NCBI RefSeq assembly: GCF_900454495.1
Contig: NZ_UGSI01000001.1
Coordinates: 2,356,001-2,420,000 of the forward strand
DNA: 64,000 nucleotides
Direction: 5' to 3'
DNA from: Paenibacillus macerans
GTDB taxonomy: Bacteria > Bacillota > Bacilli > Paenibacillales > Paenibacillaceae
Positions 35,013-44,354 of the stretch are shown one piece after another. The notes below the pieces were generated by a model. It was given only the letters and a program-made list of their open reading frames with translations. It made no database searches and was not told the origin of the DNA. The translations under genes and the position numbers were made by a program. The stretch's first letter is position 1. Each line of letters begins with the position of its first letter.

Positions 35013-37109
35013 TTACACCCCTTCTCTATCGCGTCTGACTTCAATGATGCAGTTCCCGCCCGCATCGATTAACGCTTCATGGCCCGGATAGACGACGATC
35101 GTGGTTCCCCATTGTTCAATGACCGCCGGACCGACCATCAGATTGCCGGGCGCCAGCTTCGAACCGTCGTAAATGTTCGTCTCTTCCGGTTCGATCCCGA
35201 AATGAACCCGGCGCACTTCCATGAGCGCCGCCTGCGGATCTTCGCCTTGGAATGGGGCTTCCCGCAGCTCAATGCGTTCGCGGACCCCGATCAAATCCAG
35301 GCGCAAATTCAGGATTTCCACCTCTTGTCCGGTATTTTTATGCGCATATAAGCGTTCATGCATGTCATGGAACTGGGAGATCGTGGCATCCATATTTAAA
35401 GCGGTCACTTTGCGCGTTCTCGTCCGGATCGGCACGGTCACTTCATGAACTTCGCCCGCATACCGCATATCGACATAACGGCGGATTTCTTCGTGCAGCT
35501 TCAGCCGCGAATGGCCGCCAAGCTTCTCTCTCGCCGCTTGCTCCATGCCTTCGAATACTTCATTCATTCTGCTTAGATCCAGATCGCCGCCCGCGGCATA
35601 AAATGTCCGCAGCTCCGTTACCTTCAAGTTGGCGACAACGTCGCCGAGCGCGCACAGAACAGGAGCAAATCCGGGCACAATGACCATTTCAATGCCCAAA
35701 TCCTCGGCCTGCCGGCCGGCGTGCACGGCTCCGGCTCCGCCCGCGGCCAGCAGGGCAAACCGGCGCGGATCATGGCCGCGCTGCGTCGTGACAAAACGGA
35801 TCGCGTTGGACATATTATTGTTCACGATCTCGGAAATCGCCAACGCCGCTTCGATCACGCTAATCCCAAGCGGTTCGGCGATATATTTGCGAATAGCCTC
35901 TTCGGACAACGCCTTGTCCAGCTTCATCTCGCCGCCAAGAAAATGGTCCGGATTCATGTAACCAAGCACCAGATTCACGTCCGTTACGGTCGGTTCCGTA
36001 CCGCCTCTTCCATAACACGCCGGGCCCGGTGTAGATCCGGCGCTGCGCGGACCGACGCGCAGCATGCCGCCGGCATCGATCCAGGCGATGCTGCCGCCTC
36101 CGGCGCCGACCGTGTGGATGTCCAGCATCGGCAGCGCCACCCGGTAACGGCTGATCCAGCTTTCCGTCGTGAGGGCCGGCTGCAGGTTCTCGATGACGGA
36201 CACGTCGTAGCTGGTTCCGCCCATGTCTACCGTGATCAAGTCGGCATAACCAAGCCGATCCCCCAAAAATGCAGCGGCGGTCACCCCGCCCGCAGGTCCG
36301 GACAACAGGCAGCTGGCAGCCAGGCGGCCGCTCTGCACGATATTTTGCACGCCGCCTCCCGATTGCATCACGAACAGCTCCCCGGCAAACTTAAGCTCCT
36401 TCAGCCGGTTTTCAAGGCGCTCCAGATAATGTTTCATGGCCGGAGCCGTATAGGCATTGACCACCGTTGTGCTGACCCGCTCAAATTCGCGGATTTGCGG
36501 AAGAACCTCCACCGACAGGGTGACGAATATCTCCGGGGCAACCTCTTCAAATATCGCTTTCACTCGCTGTTCATGCTCCGGATAGAGGAAGCTGAACAAG
36601 AAGCAAACAGCCACCGCCTCGACGCCCTCGGCCTGAAAGAACGCCGCCGCCTCCCGCACGGCTTGTTCATCCAGTTCGCGGATGACCTCCCCCTGGGCGC
36701 TTACACGCTCTGGCACGCCGATCCGCAACCGGCGCGGAACAATCGGATGCGGGGCCGGAAGACGCGGGGAAAACACGCTCTCTTTATAGGAGCGGCGAAA
36801 CTCGATTTCATCGCGGAACCCTTCCGTCGTGATCAGGCCGACCTTGGCTCCGGAATACTCCAAAATCGTATTGGTGGCCACGGTCGTGCCATGGACGAGG
36901 AGCGTGCAGTTTTTCAACAGTTCCTCCGCCGTCATCCCAAGCTGGCCGGCGATTTTGGCGATGCCTTGGATTACCCCGTCCGACGGATCGGGAGTGGATG
37001 GGGTTTTGGTCGCCGTAATGCGCCCTTCCTCATCGAGCGCGGTAAGATCGGTAAACGTCCCGCCCACGTCAATTCCTAGTTTCCAGCTTTTTGTTTCAGT
37101 CAAAGCCAT
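35013..37109 (-). CDS. Hydantoinase A-family ATPase subunit, second cluster
   Basis: 698 residues. It has the ASKHA loops KLGIDVGGTFTDLTALDEEG and VDMGGTSYDVSVI, plus VHGTTVATNTILEYSGAKVG and GGGSIAWIDAGGMLRVGPRSA. The overall match is closer to the acetone carboxylase/hydantoinase A group than to the HyuA at 27984-30050, judged from the loop sequences only. AGGAGGTTGTAAACG precedes ATG 37109. It is downstream of an NCS1 permease and heads the catalytic part of the second Hyu cluster. Confidence 0.92.
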   Translation of the reverse strand: MALTETKSWKLGIDVGGTFTDLTALDEEGRITATKTPSTPDPSDGVIQGIAKIAGQLGMTAEELLKNCTLLVHGTTVATNTILEYSGAKVGLITTEGFRDEIEFRRSYKESVFSPRLPAPHPIVPRRLRIGVPERVSAQGEVIRELDEQAVREAAAFFQAEGVEAVAVCFLFSFLYPEHEQRVKAIFEEVAPEIFVTLSVEVLPQIREFERVSTTVVNAYTAPAMKHYLERLENRLKELKFAGELFVMQSGGGVQNIVQSGRLAASCLLSGPAGGVTAAAFLGDRLGYADLITVDMGGTSYDVSVIENLQPALTTESWISRYRVALPMLDIHTVGAGGGSIAWIDAGGMLRVGPRSAGSTPGPACYGRGGTEPTVTDVNLVLGYMNPDHFLGGEMKLDKALSEEAIRKYIAEPLGISVIEAALAISEIVNNNMSNAIRFVTTQRGHDPRRFALLAAGGAGAVHAGRQAEDLGIEMVIVPGFAPVLCALGDVVANLKVTELRTFYAAGGDLDLSRMNEVFEGMEQAAREKLGGHSRLKLHEEIRRYVDMRYAGEVHEVTVPIRTRTRKVTALNMDATISQFHDMHERLYAHKNTGQEVEILNLRLDLIGVRERIELREAPFQGEDPQAALMEVRRVHFGIEPEETNIYDGSKLAPGNLMVGPAVIEQWGTTIVVYPGHEALIDAGGNCIIEVRRDREGV

Positions 37110-37173
37110 CGTTTACAACCTCCTGCTGTGTTCATCGTCATCATCGAATTGAAAATCATGCCTTGGCTTAAGA

Positions 37174-38511
37174 TCAGTAGCCGGTGGAATCCTCGGTGGA
37201 CTTGCCGAGTTCAAACGGTATCCGCAGCGCCCGAAGTACCCCGGTGATAATCGGGTAAATAATGAGACCCAGGATGGTGGAATTAATCGGACTGATCCCC
37301 CAGGCGATATGGGAGGCGATAAGCCCGGCCGCAATGACGGCCAAGATGGCCGCCGCGTTGATGGCCGCATACTCCGTTCCCTGTCCGAATGCATACTTTC
37401 CGCGGCGCACAAACCAATGATCCGCAATCATGACCCCAGCTATCGGCGGTACATATACCCCTAAGAAGTTCAGAAAAGGCACGAAATGATCCTGATACCC
37501 GGTCAAAGCGATCACGATGCCGAGTGCGCCCATGACAATCACAAGAATATATTTCGGCAGCCGCACGACATTGCGCAGCCCCAAAGCGCCGGTATAAAGA
37601 TTGTTGTCATTGTTGGACCACTGGGCAAAGACGAGGATCAAAAACGCGAAAAAGCCCATGCCCAGCTTGGCCATTACGGCCGGAATGTTCGGGGTCGAAC
37701 CGAACTCCGGAATCTGGGCGGCAAAGGTCATGGCCGCACCGGCGATCACCGAGAAGATACCGCCGATGAAATATCCGGCCGCTGCGCCGAATCCGCCGGA
37801 AAAAGGTGTTTTCCCGTATCTCGTTACATCCGGAAAAACGACGGCCCCAAGCGCTGCATTGCCGACCACCAGCGTAACCCCGGCAAAGAGGCTCATCAGA
37901 TCGCCTGTCGGCTGCGCCGCAAATAAATTGGCGAATCCGCCCGTTTGATCGGCGGCGACCCAAATGCCCCAGATGGACAGCACAACGACCATCGGCACAG
38001 CTACAAAACTGAGGTACGTAATGCCTTTGTACCCGATCAGCGCGGTCAGCATCATCAGCGCGCCGCCCCAAATGATGGCCACGTTCGGATCCGCGAACCA
38101 ATATCCGGGGAACATCTGCTCAATGGTGGAGCCGAAGAAGGCCACCTGCCAGCCGAACCAGCCGATGCCCATCGTGAGCGAGAGCAGAATTCCGAACAGG
38201 CTGGCCCCCGTCCGGCCGAAAGCTTGTCTGGCCAGCACCGTGGTGGAAACGCCATATTTTGCGCCCATCCAACCTTGAAAAAAGCCGTATACCGCCAAGA
38301 TCAGCATGCCCAGCAGTCCGGCCAAAATCGCCTTTCCGAAGGTCATGCCCGCCGCTAACGAACCGCCGACAAAAATGGTGGACAACGAAATAATCCAGCC
38401 GCAGCTGGTGAAAGCAACGTTTAACAATCCTTTGCGCTCGGATTGCGGTACTGCCTGAATGGCATAATCATCCAGTGTAACAGGTTTCGTCTGTTGTGGT
38501 GCCGTTGACAT
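37174..38511 (-). CDS. NCS1-family permease (cytosine/purine/hydantoin type)
   Basis: 445 residues with about 12 membrane segments. The N-terminal LDDYAIQAVPQSERKGLLNV, the helix GAKYGVSTTVLARQAFGRTGAS and GWFGWQVAFFG are typical of CodB-like NCS1 carriers. These symporters import nucleobases, allantoin or hydantoins. Placed directly upstream of a HyuA/HyuB set, it most likely imports a cyclic ureide or amide. CGGGGGAATCCAC precedes ATG 38511. Confidence 0.9.
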   Translation of the reverse strand: MSTAPQQTKPVTLDDYAIQAVPQSERKGLLNVAFTSCGWIISLSTIFVGGSLAAGMTFGKAILAGLLGMLILAVYGFFQGWMGAKYGVSTTVLARQAFGRTGASLFGILLSLTMGIGWFGWQVAFFGSTIEQMFPGYWFADPNVAIIWGGALMMLTALIGYKGITYLSFVAVPMVVVLSIWGIWVAADQTGGFANLFAAQPTGDLMSLFAGVTLVVGNAALGAVVFPDVTRYGKTPFSGGFGAAAGYFIGGIFSVIAGAAMTFAAQIPEFGSTPNIPAVMAKLGMGFFAFLILVFAQWSNNDNNLYTGALGLRNVVRLPKYILVIVMGALGIVIALTGYQDHFVPFLNFLGVYVPPIAGVMIADHWFVRRGKYAFGQGTEYAAINAAAILAVIAAGLIASHIAWGISPINSTILGLIIYPIITGVLRALRIPFELGKSTEDSTGY

Positions 38512-38551
38512 GTGGATTCCCCCGTTTTCGTGAATATGAGCTTACCGCCCT

Positions 38552-38920
38552 TTATGCTTTTATTTCGTATTCAATCTCGGCGCCCCGTTTGATCGTATTG
38601 CCGATGGTGCAGATTCTGGAGGCTTGGGTAAGCAGCCTCTCCTTATAAGGCTCTTCCAAATAAAAAGGGAGCTCCACCTGTACGCGGAATTTCTCCACCC
38701 GCGGCGAGCCTGCCTGCGCTTTGAAAGGTTCGACTTCCACACGAAGCGCTTCGCCCGTGATTTCATCCTGTTCCAGGAGGCGAACCAGCGAGACGGCAAT
38801 ACACATGCCGAGGGCCTCGCACATAATATCCATCGGCGAAAATTCAGCGCCTTCCGGCGGTTTATAAGCATAATTGCTTGTCGTTCGATAGATGCTTCCG
38901 TCCCACGCAACAGTAATCAA
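38552..38920 (-). CDS. OsmC-family protein
   Basis: 122 residues from a TTG start at 38920 (AGAAGGGACA ribosome site). A longer frame from 39055 would overlap the TetR gene and is rejected. It has the OsmC pattern SPMDIMCEALGMCIAVSLVRLL with the two cysteines on one helix, and a second helix region EEPYKERLLTQASRICTIGNT. OsmC proteins reduce organic hydroperoxides, but many members in catabolic operons have unknown roles. It lies 26 nt after the TetR stop and 40 nt before the NCS1 permease, so it is part of the same leftward transcript. Confidence 0.85.
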   Translation of the reverse strand: MITVAWDGSIYRTTSNYAYKPPEGAEFSPMDIMCEALGMCIAVSLVRLLEQDEITGEALRVEVEPFKAQAGSPRVEKFRVQVELPFYLEEPYKERLLTQASRICTIGNTIKRGAEIEYEIKA

Positions 38921-38946
38921 TGCTGTCCCTTCTTTCGTCCGGTTAA

Positions 38947-39585
38947 CTAAATGCCCAGCAATCCAAAAAATTCGAACCTGGCCGTCTGGGCCGAAATTTC
39001 GTCCAACGTAATATCCGACAACGGCGACTCCGGAGCCTGGGGACCGAACAGCCATCTGGCGATCATCCCTTCAATAAGGCTCATCAGCATCGCCGCCCGC
39101 AGCTTCGGGTCGATGGTCTGCGGGAGCATCCCCAGTTCCATGGCCCGTTCTATGTTGCGCCGGAAAGCCTGCTCCATCTCGATGCGGGCCTCGCTCGCCG
39201 CCTGGCGGATCGCTTCGTCGGAAGCCCCGCTGCCCAGCAGCAGCTCCATCAGATACCGGTTCGCGCTGGCAAAACGGAACAGATTTTTCAAAAGGGCTTC
39301 GGATGCTTGAACCATATCAACCACCGTGCCCGAATGGGTCCGGTACCCCTGTGAAATCACCTTGGAAATTTCCTCGCGTCCATTGGCGATAATCTCCAGC
39401 GCGATGGCCTCTTTGCTTTTGAAATGCCAGTAGAAGGTGCCCTGCGCCACGCCCGCCTGACGCACGATATCCGATATTTTGGTTTTGTGATAACCATTTT
39501 TGGCGAATAATTCAACCGCGATACTCAGCAGTTCCCGCCTTCGTTCCATGCTTTTTCCTGAGTAAGCTTCCTCCGGCAACGCCAT
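38947..39585 (-). CDS. TetR-family transcriptional regulator
   Basis: About 212 residues. The N-terminal helix-turn-helix reads ISDIVRQAGVAQGTFYWHFKSKEAI. The C-terminal part is a TetR ligand domain typical of FadR/YsiA-like proteins. Start is uncertain: the ATG at 39585 is only 1-2 nt from GGGAGGA, TTG at 39579 is better spaced, and ATG at 39549 has CAGGAAAAAGC. A palindromic operator lies just upstream (39596-39609). It heads the OsmC/NCS1/Hyu unit and probably represses it. Confidence 0.88.
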   Translation of the reverse strand: MALPEEAYSGKSMERRRELLSIAVELFAKNGYHKTKISDIVRQAGVAQGTFYWHFKSKEAIALEIIANGREEISKVISQGYRTHSGTVVDMVQASEALLKNLFRFASANRYLMELLLGSGASDEAIRQAASEARIEMEQAFRRNIERAMELGMLPQTIDPKLRAAMLMSLIEGMIARWLFGPQAPESPLSDITLDEISAQTARFEFFGLLGI

Positions 39586-39595
39586 TCCTCCCGAT

Positions 39596-39609
39596 TGACT
39601 CGTCAGTCA
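39596..39609. promoter_or_regulatory. TetR-type operator
   Basis: TGACTCGTCAGTCA, read on the minus strand TGACTGACGAGTCA, has inverted TGACT/AGTCA arms. It lies about 10 bp upstream of the TetR gene and is probably its autoregulatory site. Its half TGACTGACG also appears in the SMR operator at 53761. Confidence 0.6.
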
Positions 39610-39687
39610 GTTTTTTGTAATTAATCCTATCCAAAAACTATGAATTCGTCAATGGGAAATTCCCGTAAATGATTTACCGCCGGCTAG

Positions 39688-39930
39688 TCATATTGTTTTC
39701 CCTTCAGCATTGCTCTCCGGGAAGCCGGAAATGGACCAAGTTCAAAAGGAGATTTGTCTTTCCAAACAAAGTTGAAAGATTTTATGCGAAAAACACTGGT
39801 TGAAAATAATTCCGGCGTGCTTTTGAATGAAAAAGATCTGCTTGTTCCTGGCCATTACTTATCTTCTTACATTTCATCGGCTCTTATAGGGGTTATGCAA
39901 CAATGGTATCCTATCAACTATAACCATTAA
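39688..39930 (+). pseudogene. C-terminal remnant of a TetR-family regulator
   Basis: The plus strand is open from 39688 to TAA 39928-39930. It encodes about 80 residues that look like the ligand-binding end of a TetR protein: GDLSFQTKLKDFMRKTLVEN, then LVPGHYLSSYISSALIGVM followed by QQWYP. No helix-turn-helix, start codon with ribosome site, or upstream part is present, so this is a truncated gene. It differs from the TetR at 38947-39585 and reads the opposite way, so it is not a simple duplication. Nothing else is seen in 39610-40023. Confidence 0.6.
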
Positions 39931-40023
39931 TGGCCCCTACTTTGCGGCCGGTTTAATACAGTAAAGTGCGATGAGAAAAGGGGATTGTCCCCACATTATT
40001 GAACTTAATATTCTTTATCGACC

Positions 40024-41118
40024 TCATTCCCCTGCCGTTTTCCGCTTGCGCAGGCTGGCGACGGCCAGCAAAATCAGGGGGATCACCAGATTCGTCGTTA
40101 AGATATGAAACGGTACCGCCATCCTTACCATCTCGCCGAACACCGGGAAATTGGGCACATCCCAAATGCCGATGGCCAAGCTGAGCAGGGCGAGCGGAAA
40201 CACGATCGGTTGGTAATCCGAAAGCTCAAAGCATTGAGCCAGGGAAAGCGAGGCGGCGTAGAGAAAGACGCCGACTTGCAGGAAATTTCCAATGACCCAC
40301 ATCGCCAGCAGCAAGGATTCCAAATTTTCCAGGAAAGTGCCGACGCCGATATAACGGAAGGCGACGAGCAGCGGGTACACTTTATTCCGCAGATCCGGCC
40401 CCAGCAGAAATAAGGCGATCAGGTTGGAATAAGTCAAAAACAAAACGATCATAGCCACTGAAATGTATCCCCATTTCCTCCCCTTCTCCGGATCGGTCAG
40501 GCTGGGCAGAAAAAAAGTCATCAGGAACAATTCGTTGAGCCAGCCCATCATAATAAATGACCCTTTCATGACCGGGGTTATCCCGTGGCTTAAAATCGGA
40601 AATATCGTTTTGGCATCCAGATCGGGGATCAGCAGCAATAGAAAAAACACAGGGAGAATAAACAGCGGCAAAAAAATGACGGTGCTCCGGGCCAGCATCT
40701 CCACCCCGCCGCGCACGGCGATCGCGCTCAGCAAGATCAGGGATCCCATTACGATCATGAGCGGAGTTTTAAATAAAAAATTGCCCGTGACAAATTCCGC
40801 GTACTGCCGGGTAACTCCCCCGGACGCATGCAGATTGTAGGTGATATAGACAAGGCCGATGATTTTTCCGGGAATTTTACCGAGAATCCGCCCGCTGTAT
40901 TGAACGACCGTCTGCCCCGGAAAAAGCTCATGCAAGCGGGTCACGGTATATACGGCAATCAGACCTATCAAGGCGGCCGGTAAGCAGGTAAGCCAAAGAT
41001 CGTTTTGGGCGTACTGGCCCGTGATGGTCGGCAATACCAGAAACCCGGAAGCCAGCACGGCCGGATACATCAGGAGCCCCATTTGAAAAGCCGAAATTTT
41101 TCCCTTTTCCAACATCAT
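40024..41118 (-). CDS. Spore germinant receptor subunit B (GerAB/GerKB family)
   Basis: 364 residues with ten membrane segments, the APC-like GerB fold: KISAFQMGLLMYPAVLASGF at the start, FFLPSLTDPEKGRKWGY in a cytoplasmic loop, and LESLLLAMWVIGNFLQVGVF. In the spore inner membrane this subunit binds the nutrient germinant. GGCGAGGTGAACG precedes the ATG. It is the last gene of the A-C-D-B operon, 45 nt after the small D gene, whereas the usual order is A-B-C. Confidence 0.92.
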   Translation of the reverse strand: MMLEKGKISAFQMGLLMYPAVLASGFLVLPTITGQYAQNDLWLTCLPAALIGLIAVYTVTRLHELFPGQTVVQYSGRILGKIPGKIIGLVYITYNLHASGGVTRQYAEFVTGNFLFKTPLMIVMGSLILLSAIAVRGGVEMLARSTVIFLPLFILPVFFLLLLIPDLDAKTIFPILSHGITPVMKGSFIMMGWLNELFLMTFFLPSLTDPEKGRKWGYISVAMIVLFLTYSNLIALFLLGPDLRNKVYPLLVAFRYIGVGTFLENLESLLLAMWVIGNFLQVGVFLYAASLSLAQCFELSDYQPIVFPLALLSLAIGIWDVPNFPVFGEMVRMAVPFHILTTNLVIPLILLAVASLRKRKTAGE

Positions 41119-41163
41119 CGTTCACCTCGCCTTGGATCAATCCTGTGCAACAAAAAAGTTCGG

Positions 41164-41385
41164 TTATGGTTCTACCAGTCCCCGAAACGGTTTGAAAATG
41201 AACATAAGCGCCGTAGTGGGGCCCGGCGTATTGGGCAAATCGAACATGGACAGGACCCACACCAGGAGGAGCAGGAATGCGAATACGACTTTATCCCTTA
41301 CCGGTTTTTCTTTCAGTTTCCGCCATTCGAGACGGGCGATCAGCAGCGCGGAGATTGTGACGACGCAGAAAAAAAACCATCTCAT
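41164..41385 (-). CDS. Small two-helix membrane protein, germinant receptor D-subunit type
   Basis: 73 residues: a helix at RWFFFCVVTISALLIARLEW, a basic loop KLKEKPVRDK, a second helix VVFAFLLLLVWVLSMF and a short tail. Size, topology and place in the operon match the D subunits (GerKD type) found in some Bacillales germination operons. The ATG at 41385 overlaps the GerC-type stop as ATGA. A longer frame (to 41520) runs through the GerC gene and is rejected. Confidence 0.75.
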   Translation of the reverse strand: MRWFFFCVVTISALLIARLEWRKLKEKPVRDKVVFAFLLLLVWVLSMFDLPNTPGPTTALMFIFKPFRGLVEP

Positions 41386-42587
41386 TTCTTTTTCACCTCT
41401 TCCTTCGGCAGCCCTTCCGGGGAGCTGATGAGTCCCGGCCTTAGAATCCTGGCTTCCACTTGCGGAATAACTATAACTTTGGAAAATTGCTCGTCCCAGC
41501 GGTCCTGAACTTTTTCCCATTGTTTGGGATATTTACGGTGGAATACTTTGGCGAACTCAAAAATGTCCGCTTTGTGTTTCCGCTGAACCTCATCGAACGC
41601 CAACTCGATCCGTTCTTTTACATCCTCCTCGAATCCCTTGCTCATCTCTTTGAGCAATTTCGGGTTCATAGGGTCCATCGGAGTGCCGTTCCGAATGATA
41701 TCTCCGTGCGTCTTCACCCGGACGAACATCTTCCAGGTGTCTCCTTCAATTTTGGGAATCAGCTTGATTTTGGCTTTCACCGGTTTTAACGACACCAATC
41801 CTTCCGCTCCCTTCGCTTCAAACACCAACGTGTATTCTCCAATTTCATTTCTGAGCCACATGATGCCCCTGGTGACCTTTTCGGAAATTTCCCCAACCAT
41901 TTTGTCTTCCTTGAACACGGCGCCTCCCAGCAAGTAAGGAATCGTTTGAAACGGCTCGGCGGATTTGGCTTTCGGCAGGATGTGAATCATCGGCAGCACA
42001 GCCGCGCGTGAATCCCCGGATAACATTAGGCTTAGTTGGTGCATCGTGACGCGCATACCGCTCTCCAGATCAGCCAGCTTCCGCAGCACCTGGGCCGAAG
42101 AATTTTCGCTCGGCGGAAACAGCTCGAGCGTTTTCTCCGCCTCTCCTTTGCTGACGAACATATAAGCCCGTTCCCGCGACGAAGGAAAACGGACCAGAAA
42201 ATCGAGATGTTCCCGGATTCCTGCCTTGGCCGCGGACTCGCTGAAAATAAACACTCTGCATTGCCCCCAAAACATCTTTCTGGGAATTTCCCGCTGCAGC
42301 TTGGACAAAGCATCGGTGATATCCCGGCCCATCTCCGTACGGATGGATGTCCGTTTTGAAGCGCCGCCCCCTGCTGCGCCGCCTCCCGTCATCCCCCCTC
42401 CCGACTGATTCTGCGGCAGGATAAATTGCACGGTTGCCCGAACCTGATTGTTCTCCGCCTGATCGATAGCGAGCGCGGTAACCAGGGCCAAATCGTTCAG
42501 CTCCGTACGGTCCCAGCATCCCCCCAAACAAAGCAGCAGCGGAAGGAAAGCCGCCATCTTTATCCATGTTTTGATCGATGTCTTCAT
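41382..42587 (-). CDS. Spore germinant receptor lipoprotein subunit C (GerAC/GerKC family)
   Basis: 401 residues. Signal peptide with lipobox CLGGCWDRTELNDL, where the WDR.E motif after the lipid-bearing Cys is a hallmark of GerC. The central and C-terminal parts show FILPQNQSGGG.., GVELLV-independent blocks such as WGQCRVFIFSESAAKAGIRE, and GIMWLRNEIGEYTLVFEAKG. It is anchored on the outer face of the spore inner membrane and is needed for receptor function. A glycine-rich insert (SGGGMTGGGAAGGG) near residue 60 is longer than usual. It lies 35 nt after the GerA gene. Confidence 0.93.
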   Translation of the reverse strand: MKTSIKTWIKMAAFLPLLLCLGGCWDRTELNDLALVTALAIDQAENNQVRATVQFILPQNQSGGGMTGGGAAGGGASKRTSIRTEMGRDITDALSKLQREIPRKMFWGQCRVFIFSESAAKAGIREHLDFLVRFPSSRERAYMFVSKGEAEKTLELFPPSENSSAQVLRKLADLESGMRVTMHQLSLMLSGDSRAAVLPMIHILPKAKSAEPFQTIPYLLGGAVFKEDKMVGEISEKVTRGIMWLRNEIGEYTLVFEAKGAEGLVSLKPVKAKIKLIPKIEGDTWKMFVRVKTHGDIIRNGTPMDPMNPKLLKEMSKGFEEDVKERIELAFDEVQRKHKADIFEFAKVFHRKYPKQWEKVQDRWDEQFSKVIVIPQVEARILRPGLISSPEGLPKEEVKKK

Positions 42588-42622
42588 CCATCCGATTCTC
42601 CTTTGCCGGGCGCTTGTTTTGA

Positions 42623-44215
42623 TTACTCAGCGTCGTCCCCTCGGATAGGGCCGGGCCTTTGGCCGGATGACTGCCGGTATTTGTCATATTTTCCCGTAAA
42701 GCGCGGACGCGTGTTCATCTTCCAGCGGGGCGCCCTGACCAGAACATCCTTCCATTCGTTTGGATGGGGAGCGGCCACTTCGGACAAGTAGGGGACGCCG
42801 AAGGAGCGCAAGCTGAGCATATGCAGAACAACCGCGATGATCCCCATCACAACGCCGACAAGGCCCAAACTTCCGGCCAGAAAAATCAAGGGAAACCGCA
42901 GCATCCGCACGGAAATTCCGGCGATATAACGGGGTACCATAAATGAAGAAATTCCCGTAATCGCGACCACGATCACCATCGGCGCGGACACGAGCCCGGC
43001 TTGGACCGCCGCCTGGCCGATAACCAGCGCCCCGACGATGCTGACAGCGGCGCCAACCTGCTTGGGGAGCCTCACCCCCGCTTCGCGCAGCGCTTCAAAA
43101 GTGATCTCCATCAGCAAAGCCTCGATCAACGCCGGAAAAGGCACCTGCTCCCGGGAACTGGCCATACTGATCAACAGAGCACCGGGGACCATCTCTTGAT
43201 GAAAGGTAAGCACCGCCACATATACCGATGGAAGCACGAGCGAGATGACGATAAAGGCATAGCGCAGCCAGCGGATAACTGTAGAGATCAGATAACGCTG
43301 ATAATAGTCTTCCTGCGACTGAATCAACGAGAAAAACGTTGTCGGGGCGATCAAGGTAAACGGCGTTCCCTCCGTTAAAATCGCCACTTTCCCTTCCAGC
43401 AAACTGCTGCAAACCACATCAGGACGTTCCGTGCTGAGCAACTGCGGGAAAGGAGAGTAAGGCTGATCTTCAATCATTTCTTCGATATACCCGCTTTCCA
43501 GAACGCCGTCGATCTCAATGCGCCGCAGCCGGGTCCGCACTTCTTTGATCAACGTCTCATCCGCAAGTCCTTCAATATAGGCCAGAATAATATTGGTTTG
43601 GGTGTATTCGCCGATTTTCGTCTCTTCCATTTTCAGCAGCGGGGTTTTGATAATCCGCCGCAATTGCGAGGTATTGGTGCGCAAGGATTCGGTAAAGCCT
43701 TGGCGCGGCCCGCGAATCCCCACTTCCGCAGAAGGCTCCTCGATCGAGCGTTTCTCCCATTTCGTCAGCCCTAAGCCAATGCCGGCGTCCTGGTTGTCGC
43801 AAAGCAGGATGGCGTTTCCGTTCACAAGAAGTTCGACGCCTTTCTCAAACGTCGTAAATTCTTTCACTTGCGAAGCCGATATTTTACGGTCGATAAGCTG
43901 CCTTAAATCCTTGTTGTCATCGGCTTCCGCCAGCATGAGCGGGGCTATGACGAACCGCTCGATCCCTTCGGAATCGGCTAACCCGTCTATGTACATTACC
44001 AGAGCCTGGGTTTTGCCGCCGATCAGAAAGGAACGGTAAATGACGTCCGCACAATTGTCATAAAGCGAACGAAGTTGGTCTTCGTTTTGCCGCAGACCCG
44101 GATAAAGCCGCTGCGGCTGCGAATTCCGGCTGCTTTCCTGGGGAGCGGAATGACTCCGGTCCCGGTTTGTTTTCGTCCGTTTGGTCAAGCCTTTGAGCAG
44201 GCGGCGTCCTCTCAT
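42623..44215 (-). CDS. Spore germinant receptor subunit A (GerAA/GerKA family)
   Basis: 530 residues. A basic, Arg/Lys/Ser-rich N-terminal tail (residues 1-40) is followed by the large soluble GerA domain (YIDGLADSEGIERFVIAPLM, LLCDNQDAGIGLGLTKWEKR) and five or so membrane segments (VAVLTFHQEMVPGALLISMA, QAAVQAGLVSAPMVIVVAIT). It forms the scaffold and channel of the germinant receptor. AAAGGATTTCGTCTCC precedes ATG 44215. A forespore sigma-G promoter is expected upstream, but I see no well-spaced one. Confidence 0.93.
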   Translation of the reverse strand: MRGRRLLKGLTKRTKTNRDRSHSAPQESSRNSQPQRLYPGLRQNEDQLRSLYDNCADVIYRSFLIGGKTQALVMYIDGLADSEGIERFVIAPLMLAEADDNKDLRQLIDRKISASQVKEFTTFEKGVELLVNGNAILLCDNQDAGIGLGLTKWEKRSIEEPSAEVGIRGPRQGFTESLRTNTSQLRRIIKTPLLKMEETKIGEYTQTNIILAYIEGLADETLIKEVRTRLRRIEIDGVLESGYIEEMIEDQPYSPFPQLLSTERPDVVCSSLLEGKVAILTEGTPFTLIAPTTFFSLIQSQEDYYQRYLISTVIRWLRYAFIVISLVLPSVYVAVLTFHQEMVPGALLISMASSREQVPFPALIEALLMEITFEALREAGVRLPKQVGAAVSIVGALVIGQAAVQAGLVSAPMVIVVAITGISSFMVPRYIAGISVRMLRFPLIFLAGSLGLVGVVMGIIAVVLHMLSLRSFGVPYLSEVAAPHPNEWKDVLVRAPRWKMNTRPRFTGKYDKYRQSSGQRPGPIRGDDAE

Positions 44216-44354
44216 GGAGACGAAATCCTTTCAAAAAAATATGGTTTATTTAGATAAATTCACCAATTGGATTCCAATTTATTCGCAGGCGTATCAAAAG
44301 GCCATGCCTGCCAAAGGCGGGACATGCGGGACGGCTTCATGGCCTTGGCAACGA

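Noticed and set aside
44215..44330. Sigma-G promoter TGAATT..CATATTT before the germination operon
   Set aside because: The spacing is only about 13 bp, too short for sigma-G; chance A/T-rich match.
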